Below are positions 11,530-24,091 of a stretch of DNA of 64,000 bases, piece by piece. A model generated the notes under the pieces. The model worked only from the letters and a program-made list of their open reading frames with translations, ran no database searches and was not told where the DNA came from. Every line of letters begins with the position of its first letter. Position 1 is the stretch's first letter. Location: contig JALMLS010000277.1 in assembly GCA_038496445.1 (NCBI GenBank), positions 310,001 to 374,000 on the forward strand. Direction: 5' to 3'. Position numbers and translations under genes: made by a program. This DNA comes from Trichosphaerium sp. ATCC 40318. Its lineage: Eukaryota > Discosea > Flabellinia > Trichosidae.

Positions 11530-13273
11530 TCAATGAATTGCAAAAGATGCTGTTAAAGACAATGTTCGTGGTTTGAAGGTCTTTTTTTTTATGTGTATAC
11601 ACAAGTTACTTTGTACAACTGCTGACAAAACTAGAAATCTTTTTATCAAACAAAAACTGTCTAAAATAAACATAAGAACTAGCTTATCGTCTGGAACACA
11701 AACCAAAAGAAATATACGGATGAAAAACACGCACCCAATTTTGCTAGCCATTAACGGTGCTTCCCATCTTGGACTATAAGGATAGTTCTTGCTTATATCT
11801 GTAATACTATTATACGAAGGAGTGATATCCATACAAGACAGAAGTTGTATACGTGGCTGCACAGCCGGGAAATTATCACCCATGTCAACTATAAATGTCA
11901 AATCAAACCAAGAGATTCTTTGTTGCCACGCACATTTTACCATGACTGGGTACTTTGATTGTACGACTAAAAAGCTGGCTTTCTTTCCTTCGATAGTATC
12001 ACACTCAAGAGGGCTAAGATAGTAGTTGGTGAGAACAACTAGTAATATGAGCACAGTAGAAATTTACATACCTGCAGCCAAGTTCTTTTGCTAAGTTTCT
12101 AATAAGTTGCTTTCTTAATTTGACTTTTTGGAATACTCTATCAACAGCTTTAGTTGCTTCATCTATGTGTAATGTAAGATCATAGTTTTCTTCATCACTA
12201 GGCCAAATTGGCGCTGCCTACAGGCTATGTTAGTAAAACACCTCAACATAGGGGAACATACCACTTTAGGCATCTTTACATACTTTGTTACCCGCTCGGG
12301 CCAGTCTAATATCGTTCTATGTGATGAATTGTTCGATCCAAGTTTAAATGTAACATCTAGAACTGGTGGAGGAAGTTTGCTTTTTTTAATACCAGGAAGT
12401 AGTTCTGTTTGAAAAAACAATGAGCGAATGCTATATTTATGTTTTTTAAATTGGTACGCTTTAAGTTTGTGTTTGTGAAAAAGTGGGTCCACTTGACATC
12501 AGACAATGGAATTCTAACTATTATTTCCTTGTCTTTTTTCTCATAAAGAAACTCTACACCCTACAGAAAATTCAATCCAAATTGTGTTAAGTCAACAAAA
12601 TTAGTTTGAAAAAAAAAAGCAATGCTTGTTGTCCTACCGGCAATCCCATTATAATTTCACATTGTGTTCGAATACTACTAGTTCCATTTGGATAGGTGGA
12701 AATGAGCGATATTTGTTTCTCCTATCGAACTAATGAGAAAAAAACCGCAAAAATTTTGACACATTGCAATTTGTTTTTGACACGCCAGTTTCAGTGAATT
12801 GGCGACATCAGTTTTAATTACAATTTAAACACGTGTCTTGTGTTGTTAACGCACGCAAATAAGTGATTTAATCTCATCTAGTACATTATACAAACAAGAC
12901 TTGCTCTTGCAATCCCAAGAAGAAATTGACTTTAAATTTTCGTATGCAACGTTCATATCGCAGTTGTCACTGAATAAAATGTCCGGTGGTACTTGCAGTT
13001 GATCTGCATCAAGCATAATTATAACTACAATCAAAATTAGCTGGTACTACACTTCAGAAAGGATGGTTTTGGGCCGTTGCAACTCAAAATGGTTGAGAGT
13101 GAGTATGTACCTTTATACAGCTTTCTACAGTGTCGCAAACCATAGGTTAGTATGTTAGAGAACTCTCCGCTCCTTTTACTACACGCATAGGCGCATAACT
13201 CAAATTTTCCTGCGCCCACGCGTGTAACATACGCCAACTGGTTGCTGAATCCTGGTAGGCGCGGTTTACTCAT
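11530..13273 (-). CDS. BABAM2: BRCC45/BRE-like subunit of BRISC/BRCA1-A deubiquitinase complexes
   Basis: Six or more exons. Fragments line up in order with animal BRE: VPPDILFSD with ISSWDCKSKSCLYNVLDEIK (exon ending near 12846) corresponds to the first UEV-like domain. GVEFLYEKKDKEIIVRIPLS starts the second half. LPPPVLDVTFKLG and IDEATKAVDRVFQKVK form the middle region. MVKCAWQQRISWFDLTFIVD plus DISKNYPYSPRWEAPLMA is the C-terminal UEV-like domain; NYPYSPRW is nearly invariant in the family. The last exon giving SLTASFAIH and its junction are uncertain. BRE is a non-catalytic scaffold joining the K63-specific BRCC36-Abraxas deubiquitinase; no partner gene lies nearby. Confidence 0.85.
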
Positions 13274-13576
13274 ACCATGTGCCTACAAAGCGCTTAATCG
13301 TTATATTTGTCAGGTGCTACTGCCCAAACGTGTAGTACAGCGCTATAACTCCTTAAAAATGACGAGTAATAGCGATCAAACTCGTTAACACTATTTCACC
13401 GTTGTAACGCACGTATTCTATCAAAATATGTACTACGGTACGCAGTTTTGCTTAGAAAAATGTTTTGTAAACGAACCTTGCTGTTTTTAGATAATTGGCT
13501 TGTTTGTTTACTAATGCACTCAGTAGGTGAACTGAAGGGTACAAAAGGCAGAAGGGTTCAAAATTATTTGTTTTAA

Positions 13577-16500
13577 TTAAGTCGCGCGTCCTTTACTTAC
13601 AGTTACAACATGTCCACAACCTGAAGGACAATACTCGCTTTGTTCGTACCACGAACTTAAACAAGCCAAATGACCACCATGACCACACGCTTGACTCCAC
13701 ATGCACAGACCTTTTACAGGTTGAGCACTAACAGCAAGTTAGATTGAAACATAAAAGTAAATCATAACTCAAACTTACCATAGCGCGCACAAGTTTAATG
13801 ATCCTGGAGGTTGGCCAACTGTAATCCCTGAGCGCTGCAAAGCGTTAGTGAAGAGGATACCATTTGGACTTATATATGAGTACCTTGAATGGTGCTTGTA
13901 TGGATAGAATATCACAAGCATTAGCCACTTCAACTGCAGCACTAAACATTTGCTTTTGTTGTAAAATAGCTTGAAACAAAAGTAAGCCTAACCTAAAACC
14001 ACCAATCTTGGGTTGTAAGAGGTGTACTACGTACATATATATGCAGTAAACCATCTCTCTGGAAGATCATCTAAATGCTGTGCTAACTTAGGAAATACTA
14101 GAAGCATGTACACAGGTGTTTGTATATCTCCTCTGTCAATATGCAACTAATCATTTGTAAGCACGTGGAGGTTTTTTGAGGTTTCCAAAAAACTGATGGA
14201 AACTATTTGAGCGTACCTTCATTGCTTCTATGATAGATGGTGTGAAATCCATCTGAACTTCTATACTTGTTTTTAGTTTGTTACTTAGTTAAAATAGTGG
14301 ATTGAGATTGAGAATAATACCTGTGAATGTAGGTAATTGTTGTACTTGTCTTATCCCGTCAGAACTTTCTAATGATGTCTCTTCCTAATACATTGTGAGC
14401 ATGCTAATTATATTACAATTGCATTTATTATAAGAGACGCACCTCGTTTGGCATTGCCATGAGAGGTCGAAAGGGTTCCTAAATAACAATAATAAGTACT
14501 TCTGTGGTCTAATAAAAAGATTTGTACAAAGGCTATATCTAATCCAATAGCTAGATTAGAGTCATCATATGAGGTATCAGGATAACTTTCAAGCTCCAAG
14601 TAGTCGTCATTTTCTATTTGTTCATGTTAAGGCTTGAATCTTGTATCACTAAGTCGCGTACCAGGAAATGAAAAAGTCTTGTTCAGCTCCTATTTTTTTG
14701 ATAAGTAAGTTCAAACAAAACAAGAAGCACTTTACTAACAAGTACAGTAACACGTACGTTTGGTGAAACAGACATATGAAGGGTAGGCGAAGGAGATATT
14801 CCTTTACTTCTACTCAAAGGAGTAGCAGCTCCTGTTACTGTACATTCAGGCACACTCATAAGTGGTCCACCTAATCTCACTGATTAATAAAAATAAATAT
14901 GACGTGTTTTAAGTGTACCTATGGATAGTTTTAACAAATTCCACAGTTGTGCAATGTTATGCTGCTTAACACTTGTAGCAACCTAATTATTATTATAAAG
15001 GTTATGTAAGGTATTGTGTACCATAGAATTGAGTTGACACATCTCTGATGGCCTCACTCCCGAATAGACATAATGTTTTGCAAAATATTCAAAAACTGAT
15101 ATTTTTATATCTGAATCTCTAGATGTCTTTTCGGCGTCATGTACAAGGTTTAATAATCCACGTTTTGAAGGTTGAGATTCAGACCACTTCAAAGCTACTG
15201 ATGCGGATCTTCTAAAACTCAAAATTTAGCTTCTGGTATCAAAAACCAAAAATAGGATGTTACTAACGTTGTGATAGTTGGATCTTTGTCTATTGGCTCA
15301 GATACTGCTGCAAGGTTTCCATGTGAGTCCCAACATGCTGAAGAACTAGGTACATCCATGTATGGTAGTTTTGTTTCCTTTGATCTCAAAGACTGCCGTA
15401 AAACAGCACCTAACAATCGGTTTGGTTTTTTGTCGATGAAAAAAGAACTTTAAAATGTGGCGTACTGTCTTTACCACAGCTCACAATATGATCACTGTCT
15501 AGATGCCATAAGAAACCTGTTATAACATCGGAATGACCTTCCATTGATGCTATTGGTATGTAATGTTTGTTAATATCCCATAAATGAATGGAGTTATCTC
15601 CAGTTGAAGCACATGATGCGATTTGTGTTGTACGTCCAGGACGCCAAGCAATTATGCCAACACTGAACTCAAAAATAAGAAGACATACGCATATTGTATA
15701 CAGAGGATGAGTAGATTCTTACCAGTCTATAGTTTGAATAACAACTTGAGGTTTAGGTTGGAAACTGCGAATATCCCAAACTTTTATAAATCCATCTCGA
15801 CCACCCGAGGCAAGCAAATTAGAAATTTCAGGATGCCATGCTTTTAATAAAAAGGTTAGTTCCTGCATAAGTATTGTCCAAATTCCACATTGTTTGTTTG
15901 TTAAAAGAAGAGTACATACCAACTGTTCCAATGTTATTTTTATGTGCCAGTAAAATAGAACCAAATGGCTCGCTCGGCTTTGCAGTATCCCAAACCTCAA
16001 TATTACCATTCTCAAGGGCAGCAACAAAACTAGAAGGATAGTGTGGACTGAATTGAACAGACCTTACACCTGCTGATTTGTCTCGTGTAGAAAAAGTCAA
16101 AACACTTGGATTAGGATCTCTGATATCCTTTTAAAAAAAATCAGTTCATAAGAAACCGACACACCTCCATTCAGGAAAGAGGTAGCGTACCCACTGTTTC
16201 ACCAATCCATCTTGAGAGGCACTAATAAATATGTGCATAGACTCTGGTTGCCATCTGACGCAGTTAACAGCACGATTATGCGCTTCGTTGTAAACTCGTT
16301 CTGACACATGTCAAAATAGATTAACCGGCTTTAAAGACGCTCACCCAGTTTCTTTGACTTCGCATGTATATTCCATAAGCCCAGAGAGCCATTTGTTGCC
16401 GCTGTTACTATGTAATCAATATTTTGAGCGTTCCACGCGCAATCATTGCATCTCTGTACTGCCTTGTCTGTGCGGGCGCGCAAATGCGCATGTTCTGTAA

Positions 16501-16700
16501 GTTCGTTACTAGCTGAATTATACTGGACAATTTTAAGGACTTCACGTCCAGCTATGCATAACCTACCAACATTGTGTGTTAAACTCAAGTAAAACAATTC
16601 AGTTTGTTACAAAAAACTAAAAAGAAGTGTACCTGTCACCACCAGGGCACTCAGAAATTGCTGATATACGCGGTTGCCCTTCAAACTGCAAACGTGCGCT
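13577..16700 (-). CDS. WDR24: WDR24-like GATOR2 subunit (WD40 propeller plus C-terminal RING)
   Basis: Many small exons. The first certain exon is near 16622-16695 (ISECPGGDR); the start codon upstream could not be fixed. WD40 blades are clear: VTAATNGSLGLWNIHAKS (16.4 kb), VRSVQFSPHYPSSFVAALEN and GNIEVWDTAKP (16.0 kb), NLLASGGRDGFIKVWDIR (15.8 kb), then DSIHLWDINK-like and HLDSDHIVS-like blades. The middle is Ser-rich and less conserved. The final exon gives WSQACGHGGHLACLSSW and YCPSGCGHVV before TAA at 13577-13579, the WDR24-type RING/zinc cluster. GATOR2 activates TORC1 at the lysosome or vacuole in amino-acid signalling. Order and ends match the family well. Confidence 0.9.
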
Positions 16701-16942
16701 CCTAAAAAAAATTAGTACGGGATGAATATCACAGCGTTGTATTTACATAGTGACATGGACTATAAAGTTACGTTCGCGGTTGTGGCAATTTACAGAATTA
16801 TTGACTGGTTTTTACCACATTTAAGTCCGTTTCTTCATTTACCCGTTATAGAACAACGTAAGGAACCTCGACCTTCTCGGGAACGCCTAAACGGCTTTGG
16901 GAATAATGAACGGACTACAACTATCATAATTAAAACAATTTT

Positions 16943-18329
16943 ATGGAAAACAACCCCACAACGCCTTCATCAGAATCTCCCCGCAATGGACTGATCAAGG
17001 AAGGCACATTATACAAAAAAGGATGGATTAGTTGGGAAAAACGGGTTTTCAAGTTGGATAACAAGTATCTACGTTGGTATAAACCTGTACGCTTCGCATT
17101 TGACAGATTATTTTCTTTAATTGTTTTTAAGGCTTGTTCTGAACAGTCAGGCGCTATCCTACTAGCCTCCGTTTCCGGTATGGCAATAAATAAACATCAA
17201 ATACGGCAATTAATCAGTTATTAATATAGATGTATCTGTATGTGATGATCTAGCAGAAAAACGTACCAACACGTTTGTTATTACAATAAAAAAGCAAGAA
17301 ATACTGACGGTTACCCATTATCTGCAATGTGATACAGAAGATGACATGAACCTGTGGATAGCAACCCTTACCACTACTTGTGCCAACAGCGCTTTGCCCA
17401 GCGAAGCCAACCAAACCGTAAAGGTGCGCTTCAGACACGGATTTTGTTTTTCAAATCTCAACGCGTGTAATGTATCTGCTGGTCTCTGATGGTACTTAGG
17501 AGTCACCTACGATGGATGGGACGCGACCTAGACGGTCATCATTTAGATCTATGAAGAGTAAACTTATAGCTAGAGTTACTGGGTCTATGCTTGGTAAAAG
17601 GCTACTAAAACAATTCACAAATGGAGACGCTATAGCAGTACTGGAGATTCTCAAAGCTGCAGTCATCTTGAACGGCGTCAGCAAAACAAAAGTGAGTTGA
17701 AAGAACTTTGTTTTTCTTTTTCTTTTCTTCTGTTTTTAAGTCTATTATACTACGTCCTCGTCGCTCTCGTCTTTCTAATACATATTCATTAGGCTAATTA
17801 CCTTGAAAAGTCTGTTCTAAAAGCTACAGGGTTTATTGTTTCTTTTATTCAAGACAAGGAAATAGAAAAAAATGAGATATTAAAACTAAGAGATCCATTG
17901 TTTACTTTATGGAGTGATGCTATTGATATGATGGAGTTATCTTTTGCTTTTGATGTTGATCAATTATCTAAAGATATATGTAACCTTGAAGATGCATGTA
18001 CACTGGTACTAAGCGTGTTTTTGCCGATTAACATCCAAAAAGAGGTACAAACTTTTAAAACCAAAAAAACAGCTTTTTTGAGACCTAGTTCGAACATCCT
18101 AGTCTATAATTGTGTTATATCATTTTCATTGCAGATCACTGCAATGTCACCAAGCTTTGTTTGAAAGAGGCGCTTACTGTTATTGTAGTTGACGTTTCTT
18201 TTCGAAAATTTCAAGAATAAAGAATTTTTGCTTGCTGCATGGAATGATGACAACACAGAACTGTATGAACTTCGTAAAAACCTGAGAGAAGTACTAAGAC
18301 GATCCTGGGATCTTGTATTTTTCAACTAG
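16943..18329 (+). CDS. PH domain fused to TNFAIP8 (TIPE) domain
   Basis: Seven or so exons. Exon 1 (16943-17086) starts a PH domain (LIKEGTLYKKGWISWEKRVF, LDNKYLRWYKP). Exons to about 17422 complete it (VITIKKQEILTVTHYLQCD, EDDMNLWIATL). A basic, Ser-rich linker (RPRRSSFRSMKSK) leads into a TNFAIP8 domain: GSMLGKRLLKQF, ILKAAVILNGVSKTK, LEKSVLKATGFIVSF, DPLFTLWSDAIDMMELSFAF, then ITAMSPSFLTFLFENFKNKE, which aligns residue for residue with the human HLTAKSHGRVNNVFDHFSD segment if a 30-nt intron (18159-18188) is removed. Ends at TAG 18327-18329. TIPE proteins are lipid-shuttle helical bundles acting on phosphoinositides; the PH domain may place it at membranes (inference). Confidence 0.8.
18159..18188 (+). 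other. 30-nt intron
   Basis: GTTTGA...TTGTAG. Its removal restores an ungapped alignment of the TNFAIP8 domain around ITAMSPSF and LTFLFENF. Confidence 0.55.
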
Positions 18330-18601
18330 GTGTCCATGTAGGGCCACTTAAAACTAGAAAGCAAAAAATTGTACATAAGCTTAGCATCGAAAATAAAATC
18401 CTTTTGATTGCCATAAGGTTGCGTAACCGTATGGTCCTTTAGTTGGGCAGGTACTGGTATGGCAATTTATGATATATACACTCAAGTAGGTAATGAAAAA
18501 TTCCGTATTTAAGAAGCTTCTACTTTGTTATTACATCTAGTACAAAAAAATTCAACCCAAATTTTTTTTCAGGTTTTGGGAATGAGCGATAAAACACAAG
18601 T

Positions 18602-21506
18602 TTACTCTCCTTCAGCGTTCATCCATTGTGCCCCGTAGTGTTTCTCATGATGAGCTGCATGATCATTTGGTCTATAGCGATTGTATACGAAATCATGACC
18701 AAAAAGGTTATTGTCTAGAATACAAATTATTTTTTCTTCAAAAAAAACTGTGATGGATTACCTTTCAACATGTACTCTTCCCAATGCCCTTCAACGACAC
18801 CAGCTCCTTGTAGATCACCCTTAACAGGATTAAATTCTCTATCAGGATCTGCAGTTTGACCCAATACACCTGTGCAAAAAAAGTTACTTGGAGTCACGTG
18901 ATCAATGTAAAAAAAAAAAACAAAACAAAAAACTAACCATGTGGTTTAGGACCGCCAGCGCTGAACGCATATTTAGATTTAAAGTTGATATGGCACGTTG
19001 AGTGCCTAGATTCGCTGAATCTAACACGGAATCTATAAGGCGCTGCGTCGATTATAACGTGATTATTTGCACGTCTTTGGACTTGACCATATTCAAGCCA
19101 TGTTTTACCACGAGCTAGTGGTTGTCCATTCAATTTGATAACTACATCAAAAGAATCACGATCACATCCGATAAAAAGTTTATCATCTCCTTAAAATAAA
19201 AAGGTCAGAAGACAGACAACAAAAGCCATCTTTGAAGTAAAAGTAAAAAAATCGATTGAATTTCTGGGTACCTAGCAAGAAGCCTAGTTCTCCCATGTAT
19301 GTTTTTAGTTTCCCTTCACGTAGGTTGGCATCAATAAACAGGGAATTTAGCTGAAAGTGCACATCGCTGACCAAGTTAAAGAATTTTCCCTTTTCTCCGT
19401 GAAAGTCGTCTAAAAAATTTGGTTTGAAAATAATGGTTTTTAGCTTCATCGTACATCTTTGATTTCTGAATCCTATAAAATGTGGATCACCAGCTACTGA
19501 AGAACAAGCAAATGCCTCGTCCTCAGTTGCAGTTCCTGGAGCATCAAATCCAGACATAACACTACAAACTCTTTCAAAAAAAAATCCCACAACTTTTTTT
19601 TTCTAAATAAAATCTTACGTTGTTGCGCCTAATGTAAGAGACGTGCTATCAAGTACAGCCATATTTATACCTTCCCTTGAAAGAAACGCATGTTAATAAA
19701 AAAATTCAAAACGTTTGTTCATGCTGAAGTTTTCTCAAAAATTTCCGTACCCGGAACCAATACCAAACTGAAGAGATGAAATCTGTGCATAACTTGTTAG
19801 CTAATCAAATGTAGTTCCCAACGTACAAGAGGTGAACTAGCACCATTCCCAGTTAGGCCAATACCGAATGGGTTTGTATTAGGCTCAGCAACATAGTCTG
19901 CAACCGTAGTCGAAGGACTCAGCCATTGCTTACACAAATTAATCACGTGCATCTTGATAAAAAAAAGGTATTCAAATTTGAAAGAAAATCTGACGTACTT
20001 GAAGACTTCTTTGTGTACCACCTGTGTCTGCAAACGCTGTTACAGTAACAGTACCCAGAACACCAAGTGTAGGGAATAAGTCGTTATTAATAGCATTTTG
20101 CAATATCGTTCTTTGCGCCGGAGTGTCTTCTAAATTTTAACAAGTTAATAAACGAATGACACCGACGAAAAATCGATAAATAGGATGCAGTTGTCAAGTA
20201 ATTACTCAAAGAAAGTACAAAAGTATTCAACAAACAGAGAAGCAAAAAAATAAGAACTACAATATAATATTTTTGTTGTTCCTAGGTACTTGAGTCTATT
20301 CACGTACGGTTTATAAACACAAATGGATCCCCTGGTGAAGAAGGTGTACCAAGCGTACCAAACCAGAATACATTCGCGATCACCCACTACAAAAAAAGGA
20401 CTGGTAAGCGTAGTCCAGCACAACAGAAATCGTATCAAAAATTGTTAAAAAGAGTTCATAAGTTTGGTAAATATTCTCCCACTATTTTTTGTTTTGAACT
20501 GTTTCTCGTACCCCGCTAGTTGCAAAATCTATGCTCTCATCATGAAATACGTTAGGAGATGTATCGGGTGGTAAATAGACGAAATTAGCCCCGAAGTTTG
20601 TTATTGGGTTGTAAGTGATAAATTTAGCAGCTATAGGCCCACCAGTAACTGTACTTTTACCCCTACACGTGGCATAAGATTAAAACAACATTTACTGCAC
20701 TAGACGAGATATTTTGTGCACAAAACAGCAAGTTTGATAAGGGTTTATCTCGGAACTTTATAAAGGTCGTACCAAGAATAGTCCCATTGAAACGTGTTGT
20801 CCACGGGGCCAATAAACGCAAAGTTACATCTATCTTAATCACAAAGTAAGAACATGGCGGAGTAGGTAGGAAAAAAATCTATCCATCTGAACGCTATGTA
20901 CCTGCTATGAACTCATAGGTGATCTAAAAAGAGATGTCAGTAAGCTGTGAAGTAAAAAAGGCACTTCTAAACATTTTGTAAAGTAAGTAAATTTGTAGCC
21001 CGAGTTTTAGAAAAATAAACATCTATTTCAGCATTCAATTGCGTACCCTGTCTCCACCAACATCATCATTCATTTGAACCTAAACAAACTACCGTTACGA
21101 CCAAAAAAAATCTAGTTACAATCTCCTTACCAACCCACTACGCATTGTTACACCAAGTGTGGTAGTTGCTGTGGTCATGTGAGTAGCTGTAAATAGAAAA
21201 CTGTGATGGTACCTTGATGAAAAAGCTCAGTGTTATCAATGCCGAACGTGGATCCTCCACCAGCTATAAACCATCCTTTTAAGACGTAAGAAACAAGTTA
21301 TAATGAGCGTTTCCAAATTGTTTTTTGTAAAGTCGGGTTATTTGATCAAAACATCTGTGTGTGCTTTATATTATACCATCAATGAACAAACTGCCATCAA
21401 ACGGTGGCTCAAAACTTATGTCATCGTACAATCCATTACCAACAAGTCTAGACTTTACAGCCACTGCTAATAGTAGCAATGATACGAGCGAACGCAATAA
21501 TAGCAT
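18602..21506 (-). CDS. Secreted VWD-domain protein with an N-terminal beta-rich domain
   Basis: About 15 exons. ATG at 21506 opens a signal peptide (LLLRSLVSLLLLAVAVKS). The N-terminal half is Gly/Asn/Thr-rich and of no known family (WFIAGGGSTFGIDNTELFH, RCNFAFIGPVDNTFQWDYSW, WVIANVFWFGTLGTPSSPGD). The C-terminal half is a VWD-type module: SSVAGDPHFIGFRNQR joined over an intron to YDFHGEKGKFFNLVSD. It continues with ANLREGKLKTYMGELGFL, KLNGQPLARGKTW and ending NAEGE at TAA 18602-18604. This C-terminal type resembles plant root-cap/LEA VWD-like proteins. Joining the halves needs a 26-nt intron (19801-19826); otherwise two genes, the second lacking a signal peptide. Extracellular structural or adhesive role inferred. 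Confidence 0.68.
19801..19826 (-). other. 26-nt intron
   Basis: On the minus strand GTACGT...GATTAG. Removing it joins GNGASSPL to LTSYAQISSLQFGIGSG in phase 0 and continues into the VWD half. Without it the upstream frame ends after 8 more codons. Confidence 0.5.
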
Positions 21507-21810
21507 GTGTAACGTATTGCCTTGCGCGTAGTCACCCGGAATCACATGTAAACACAACAATACCAAAACACAAAAAGTTGTCCACGTTTCACTTTAACAA
21601 AAAAGCAAGTACAATTTACAGCGTCACATCTTGTCATCAACCCAAATACTCTGTGTATGAGTACTCGGATCTTACTTTGCTTAGCGACTATTTCACCTGA
21701 AAATAAACTTGCTTTGTTACCGCGAAAGGTGGGTCAAAAATCATTTTCTCGAAGTTTTTTTTTTATTGTTTGTAGAAAACACAATTTGTGTGTTGGTTAA
21801 ATTACAATAG

Positions 21811-24091
21811 TTATGATGTCTTTCCTAGCTTTTGATTTACTATTTCAAGCTTTTTATCATAGTCTTCAATAATTGAATCATACTACGAGTGAATAGGGTG
21901 AGCAGATGAAAAAAGACTGCGAAAATTGAAAAGAAGTGCAAAACTAAATGAAATGTTCTGGTTGTGTACCTTCTTCATCCTCTGTTGGAATAAGTACTCT
22001 GCAAACTTCTTTTGTTTGTCTGTTAATCTGTTATACTGTGCAGTTTGTTTTCCTTTATTATATCTATATACAACGTAAAAAAACAAAGAAGATCGTCTCG
22101 AACTTAAAAAAAAACTACCAAAAAATTCCTAAAATGATTTCAATGTACCTTGCTATCTCTCTATCTTGCTCTAGAGCCCACTTGTCGCTCTTTAGATAAC
22201 CAGGATCTCCTGATTCTTGTATTGTTTTTATTTCCTCACATTTTTCGCGAGATGCATGACAATGGTATTTAGTTTGTCTCTTTGGAGGAAGACTTTAAAA
22301 AAAACCGTCAGAAAAATTTTGCAGTTTTAGAGTCTTTCTGACGTACTCCAAGAATGCTTGCTTTTCTTCCTCGTCTACGTCTTTATAATAATCATTTTCT
22401 ATTCTTTTAGCTACAACAAAACTTTTATCTTTAAACCAAGCCTTCTCGAATTGCTAATAATGGAAGGTTAGAAAATAATTTTGTGTATTGAAAAAACTCA
22501 AACGTTTTTTCTGTTTTATTTTACGCACCAAGACTTCATCAACATCCTCAACATTCCAAGGCCTGAAATGCATTTGTGCGAAGCTTTAAAACGTGTTATT
22601 TAATTAATTAGTAATAAAGTGAGGCATCGTACTGGTAGAGGGAGTAGCTAATATAATAATTAGAACAGAACGAAGAAAATCAAAAAATTAAGTGTTTTTT
22701 CGTGAAAAACGTGAATTGAATACTTACTTATATCTTTCTGGCTGGTATCGCCACTGTGTGAAATGTGTAGGTATTACTTCTATACCAGCAAGTATAGGGG
22801 ATACAATAGTAAGTCTCCAACCATAGTAAGCATTTATTAAAGCTTGATCAAAAGGACCAACTTGACTGTTATCTATGTCTCTCATAAATTGGAAACTAAT
22901 GTACATTAGTGCTTACGCCATTTTCTCTTTGTTGCTTTACCTGGACTTTGGAATTTCCTTTGCAAGCTGAATCATGCCTTCAAAGTCTTCCTCTGAAGGC
23001 TCAATAACGAAGAAATCACCATTCACTGTTGGACCCAAGTATGTTGTCTCCCAAGTCCTAAATGAATTAAAACAAAATAATCGAAAAGATTTGGTGGAAA
23101 CAAGTTTTCAGTCCTGACAGCCTGACGAACCCTTAAGGGCTGGCGGATTGCACGCAATCCACTAATGCGCGCTAGTAATTTACAGACGTTTTTTGCAATC
23201 AGTGCAGATTTTTTAGGAGTTCTCCGGCTACATTCAAAAATCCAAAAAGGTACCATGTGTCAAAAACACCACAAGGGGGTGGACAAAGCATTACTTGATC
23301 AATATTTCTTGTAACGATACAATCAGCACCGATAAAGGCTACAACATCATATCCAGTTATTTTCCACACGTGCATTTTGATAAAAAATCCTAAAAAGGAT
23401 TTTAGTTTTGAATAAATAAAATAAATTTTTCACTCCTACCAGTTTCCTTGTCGGATAGCTCAACATCAATTTTATCAGTAAGAGAATCTTTGTCTATCCA
23501 TATAATCTTTGTGAAATGTTTTTCAAGTAATGGTGCATACTGTTTACCAGTTTCACGTGTCATGATAAGAATCCTTTTGGAAAAAAATGTTACTATTTTT
23601 TGCATAATTTATTTTTCCGTGGTAGAAAACACAAAAATTTTGCTAAACAATCAATAAAATGACATGTTTCATAAAAAACTCATAAAATACCTACCTGTCA
23701 TATTTCGTCTCAACACGCTTTAAAGAGTAAGCCAGTAGCAGTGCTCCTCTTATATAGTTTGGTCCATGTACTAGGGTTACCCAAGCAGCCTTTTTAGTAT
23801 TGACAAACGTAGAAGAACCGATTTCGCCATAAATTGTTGTTTTATCTGTTTCTGTGATAACCTCTTGCGTATTGTCGGCGACAGAGACTGTTGGCGCATC
23901 TGATAGAAGAATAAGAAACGTTGTTGTTAAAGAAAGTTTTTTTAATTGTTTTACGCACCACTAGAGCTATTCCTTACTGTCCACACGATAACGAGTACTT
24001 GAGCTATCACCAAAGCGACATGGAATATAAACCATGGCTGCGACACCGCTTTGCTCTTTTGTTTCTGGTTTAAACGTAGGGAAGACCGCAT
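21811..24091 (-). CDS. Type II membrane GT8-family glycosyltransferase
   Basis: About ten exons. ATG at 24089-24091 starts a short basic cytosolic tail (MRSSLRLNQKQKSK), a signal anchor (WFIFHVALVIAQVLVIVW) and a Ser/Thr/acidic stem. The catalytic domain shows AWVTLVHGPNYIRGALLLAY, RILIMTRETGKQYAPLLEKH, YDVVAFIGADCIVTRNID, LGPTVNGDFFVIEPSEED, and GPFDQALINAYYGW, the glycogenin/GT8 'DQ.L.N' element, then YKPWNVEDVDEVL. The usual DxD metal motif reads GAD here, so the first Asp is missing. The C-terminus is charged and helical, ending KLGKTS at TAA 21811-21813. Likely Golgi; donor and acceptor unknown. The alternative frame from the ATG at 24027 gives only 22 codons. Confidence 0.82.

Noticed and set aside
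11573-12022. Plus-strand frames of 68 and 77 codons
   Set aside because: Antisense to the BABAM2 C-terminal exon, which carries the NYPYSPRW motif.
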